This document shows, piece by piece, positions 61,937 through 64,000 of a stretch of DNA of 64,000 bases. The DNA lies in the NCBI GenBank assembly GCA_019635755.1, contig JAHBYW010000001.1, forward strand, positions 682,001 to 746,000, written 5' to 3'. This stretch comes from Rhizobiaceae bacterium (GTDB lineage: Bacteria; Pseudomonadota; Alphaproteobacteria; Rhizobiales; Rhizobiaceae). Below the pieces are notes generated by a model. It was not told where the DNA came from, did no database searches, and saw only the letters and a program-made list of their open reading frames with translations. Position 1 is the first letter of the stretch. Every line of letters starts with the position of its first letter. The position numbers and the translations under genes are program-made.

Positions 61937-63532
61937 ATGCTAAAGAACGTGCTGAAAGCGACCGTTTGCGCCTCGGCGCTGGTCGTTTCGGCCGGCGCTT
62001 TTGTCGCGCCGGCGTTTGCCGAGGTGGTCTACAACCGCGGCAACGACACCGACCCCACCACGCTCGACCATCACAAGACCTCGACCGTCGCCGAGGGCAA
62101 CCTGATGCGCGACCTCTATGAAGGCCTGGTCGTGCAGAACGCCAAGGCAGAGGTCGTGCCGGGCGTCGCGGAGAGCTGGGAAGTGTCCGACGACGGCCTG
62201 AAATACACGTTCAAGCTGCGCCAGAACGCCAAGTGGTCGAACGGCGACCCGGTGAAGGCGAGCGATTTCGTGTTCGCCTACCAGCGCATCCAGGACCCGG
62301 CCGTCGCCGCGCCCTACGCCAACATGCTCTACCCGATCGTCAATGCGGAAGCGATCAACAAGGGCGAGAAGCAGGCCGCCGACCTCGGCGCGAAGGCCGT
62401 CGACGACCATACGCTCGAGATCACCCTGTCGGCACCGACGCCCTATTTCCTCGAACTCCTGACGCACCAGACCGGCTATCCGCTGCATGAAGCCTCGGTG
62501 AAGCAGTTCGGCGACGACTTCACCAAGCCGGGCAACATGGTGACCAACGGCGCCTACATGCTGGCGTCGTTCACGCCGAACGACAAGATCTCCATGAAGA
62601 AGAACCCGAACTTCCACGACGCGGCGAACGTGCAGATCGACGTCGTGAACTTCATCCCCTTCGAGGATCGCGCCAACTGCCTGCGCCGCTTCGAGGCGGG
62701 CGAAGTCCAGTCGTGCTCGGATCTGGCCTATGAGCAGCTCGACTACATGAAGGAGAAGCTCGGCGACCAGGTGCACACGGCGCCTTACCTCGGCACCTAC
62801 TACCTGCCGGTCAAGGTCAAGAAGGAAAAGCTCGCCGACCCGCGCGTACGCGAGGCGATTTCCATGGTCATCGACCGCGAGTTCATCGCCAAGGAAATCT
62901 GGCGCGGCGGCATGGTGCCCGGCTATTCCTTCGTGCCGCCGGGCATCGGCAACTACCCGAACCCCGTGTTCCTGCCGTACAAGGACATGGACATGCTTGA
63001 CCGCGAGGACGCGGCCAAGAAGCTGCTCGAGGAAGCCGGCGTCGCGCCGGGCTCGCTCTCGGTCGAGCTGCGCTACAACACGTCCGTGAACCACAAGAAC
63101 ACGCTGACGGCGGTCGCCGACATGCTGAAGAACATCGGCATCACCGCGACGCTGTTCGAGATGGAAGGCACCGGCTACTTCGACTACCTGAAGCAGGATG
63201 GCGACTTCGACATCGCGCGCGCCGGCTGGATCGGCGACTACTCCGATCCGCAGAACTTCCTGTTCCTGTTCGAGAGCCAGAACCTCGGCTTCAACTATCC
63301 GCGCTGGTCGAACGCCGAGTACGACGCGCTGATGAAGAAGGCCGAGACGACCGTCGATCTCGACGAGCGTGCCGGCGTGCTGCGCCAGGCCGAAGAGATC
63401 TTCCTCAAGGAACTGCCGGCGATCCCGATCCTCTACTACGGTTCGGGCGCGCTCGTTTCCTCCAAGCTCTCGGGCTGGGAAGACAACGTCATGAACGTGC
63501 ATCCGACGCGTTTCCTGTCGCTCGCCAACTGA
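61937..63532 (+). CDS. oppA: oligopeptide ABC transporter substrate-binding protein
   Basis: The 531-residue protein has a signal peptide (KATVCASALVVSAGAFVAPAFA cut) and the family-5 solute-binding fold: YEGLVVQNAKAEVVPGVAESWEVSDDGLKYTFKLR, DFVFAYQRIQDP, the D-P-R-V-R-E-A-I segment and GWIGDYSDPQNFLFLF. It binds peptides in the periplasm. GGGAGCAAGAA precedes the ATG. A strong hairpin separates it from oppB, allowing more binding protein than permease. Confidence 0.95.
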   Translation: MLKNVLKATVCASALVVSAGAFVAPAFAEVVYNRGNDTDPTTLDHHKTSTVAEGNLMRDLYEGLVVQNAKAEVVPGVAESWEVSDDGLKYTFKLRQNAKWSNGDPVKASDFVFAYQRIQDPAVAAPYANMLYPIVNAEAINKGEKQAADLGAKAVDDHTLEITLSAPTPYFLELLTHQTGYPLHEASVKQFGDDFTKPGNMVTNGAYMLASFTPNDKISMKKNPNFHDAANVQIDVVNFIPFEDRANCLRRFEAGEVQSCSDLAYEQLDYMKEKLGDQVHTAPYLGTYYLPVKVKKEKLADPRVREAISMVIDREFIAKEIWRGGMVPGYSFVPPGIGNYPNPVFLPYKDMDMLDREDAAKKLLEEAGVAPGSLSVELRYNTSVNHKNTLTAVADMLKNIGITATLFEMEGTGYFDYLKQDGDFDIARAGWIGDYSDPQNFLFLFESQNLGFNYPRWSNAEYDALMKKAETTVDLDERAGVLRQAEEIFLKELPAIPILYYGSGALVSSKLSGWEDNVMNVHPTRFLSLAN

Positions 63533-63548
63533 GTGGCAAACGTGAAAA

Positions 63549-63579
63549 CGGCCCCGTGGAGCGGTGCTCCGCGGGGCCG
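63549..63579 (+). terminator. intercistronic hairpin between oppA and oppB
   Basis: CGGCCCCGTGGAGC-GGT-GCTCCGCGGGGCCG is a 14-base stem with one G-U pair and a three-base loop, 17 bases after the oppA stop. Without a T run it probably protects or attenuates the messenger so that oppA is made in excess. Confidence 0.7.
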
Positions 63580-63599
63580 CGTTCGGTCGGAGCACTGAC

Positions 63600-64000
63600 A
63601 TGCTCTCCTATGTGCTGAGGCGTCTCGCCAGCGCTATTCCGACGATGTTCATCATCGTCACCCTGTCATTCTTCATGATTCGACTGGCGCCGGGCGGCCC
63701 GTTCGACATCGAGCGGCCGCTCGACCCGCTGATCCTGGAAAACCTCAACAAGGCCTATAATTTCGACAAGCCGCTGTGGCAGCAGTATCTGCTCTATCTG
63801 GGCAATCTGCTGCAGGGCGACCTCGGCCCGAGCTTCACGCGGCGCGACTTCTCGGTCGTCGACCTGTTCAGCACCGGCCTGCCGGTGTCCATCCAGATCG
63901 GCCTCTCCGCCATCGTCATCGCGCTCATCCTCGGCACGACGCTCGGCGCCATCGCGGCGCTACGGCAGAATTCCCTCACCGACTACGGCGTCGTCGGCGT
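63600..64000 (+). CDS. oppB: oligopeptide ABC transporter permease (partial at window end)
   Basis: ATG 63600 begins MLSYVLRRLASAIPTMFIIVTLSFFMIRLAPGGPFD, the standard OppB/DppB start with its first helix; the window ends inside the permease domain after about 133 residues. It forms the channel with OppC. Confidence 0.93.
   Translation, partial: MLSYVLRRLASAIPTMFIIVTLSFFMIRLAPGGPFDIERPLDPLILENLNKAYNFDKPLWQQYLLYLGNLLQGDLGPSFTRRDFSVVDLFSTGLPVSIQIGLSAIVIALILGTTLGAIAALRQNSLTDYGVVG

Noticed and set aside
1-64000. CRISPR arrays, rRNA operons and intact tRNA genes
   Set aside because: No regularly spaced repeat array, no rRNA signature and no full cloverleaf was seen; only two tRNA 3' fragments.

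Overview
The window reads as a high-GC alphaproteobacterium, most likely Hyphomicrobiales/Rhizobiales and perhaps Phyllobacteriaceae-like. The evidence is the GAAC-N7-GAAC SOS box in front of imuA-imuB-dnaE2, a ccoNOQP-ccoIS cluster, DUF1127, Rnk-like and small basic proteins of rhizobial type, and an extracytoplasmic-nutrient/ABC layout typical of the group. No complete tRNA, rRNA, CRISPR array or intact insertion sequence was seen.

Region 1 (1-4.6 kb): the C-terminus of a Crp/Fnr regulator, three small DUF genes, a scar made of a tRNA 3' end plus the C-terminus of a serine recombinase, and a divergent LysR / secreted double-ABM-domain pair around a perfect T-N11-A dyad. Region 2 (4.6-12.75 kb): a respiration and NO block with a group III truncated globin behind a perfect palindrome, an NsrR-like Rrf2 repressor abutting ccoN, then ccoNOQP, a 62-aa membrane protein, a DUF2189 protein, ccoI, ccoS and a 47-aa membrane protein. 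ccoG and ccoH are absent from their usual place. Region 3 (12.9-23.7 kb): accessory genes, including a solitary C5 cytosine methyltransferase with a 330-residue N-terminal extension, a frameshifted DUF305 remnant, DUF488, 5-formyl-THF cyclo-ligase, MFS, two Rnk/GreA-C-like proteins, TauE/SafE, DUF1127 with a 24-aa membrane peptide, XRE, and a zinc-ribbon/NUDIX-like pair.

Region 4 (23.7-32.2 kb): a structured leader followed by a coupled PTS IIA - unknown - carboxynorspermidine decarboxylase - carboxynorspermidine synthase operon, then, on the other strand, dadA-alr-gdh (D-alanine/glutamate metabolism) and a uroporphyrinogen-III synthase paralogue. Region 5 (32.6-38.1 kb): the SOS-controlled ImuA-ImuB-DnaE2 mutasome.

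Region 6 (about 38.5-46.6 kb): plasmid-like integrative DNA. It holds a Rep_3-type initiator behind a repeat- and dyad-rich putative origin, an overlapping run of small zinc-knuckle proteins and a metallophosphoesterase, and a tyrosine integrase that ends against the 3' part of a tRNA-Gln gene (attachment site 46564-46618). Its left end was not found; no intact tRNA-Gln lies in the window, so the island could extend left beyond position 1.

Region 7 (46.8-54 kb): a caa3-type oxidase operon (CoxII-cyt c, CoxI/III fusion, 126-aa membrane protein, CtaG) next to cytochrome b561, a sorbosone-dehydrogenase-like lipoprotein and a DUF2231 membrane protein. Region 8 (54-64 kb): a large P-loop NTPase with TPRs, altronate/galactarate-type dehydratase plus SMP-30 lactonase, an EEP-family phosphodiesterase with a phospholipase D-family protein, and an oligopeptide ABC transporter (oppA, start of oppB).
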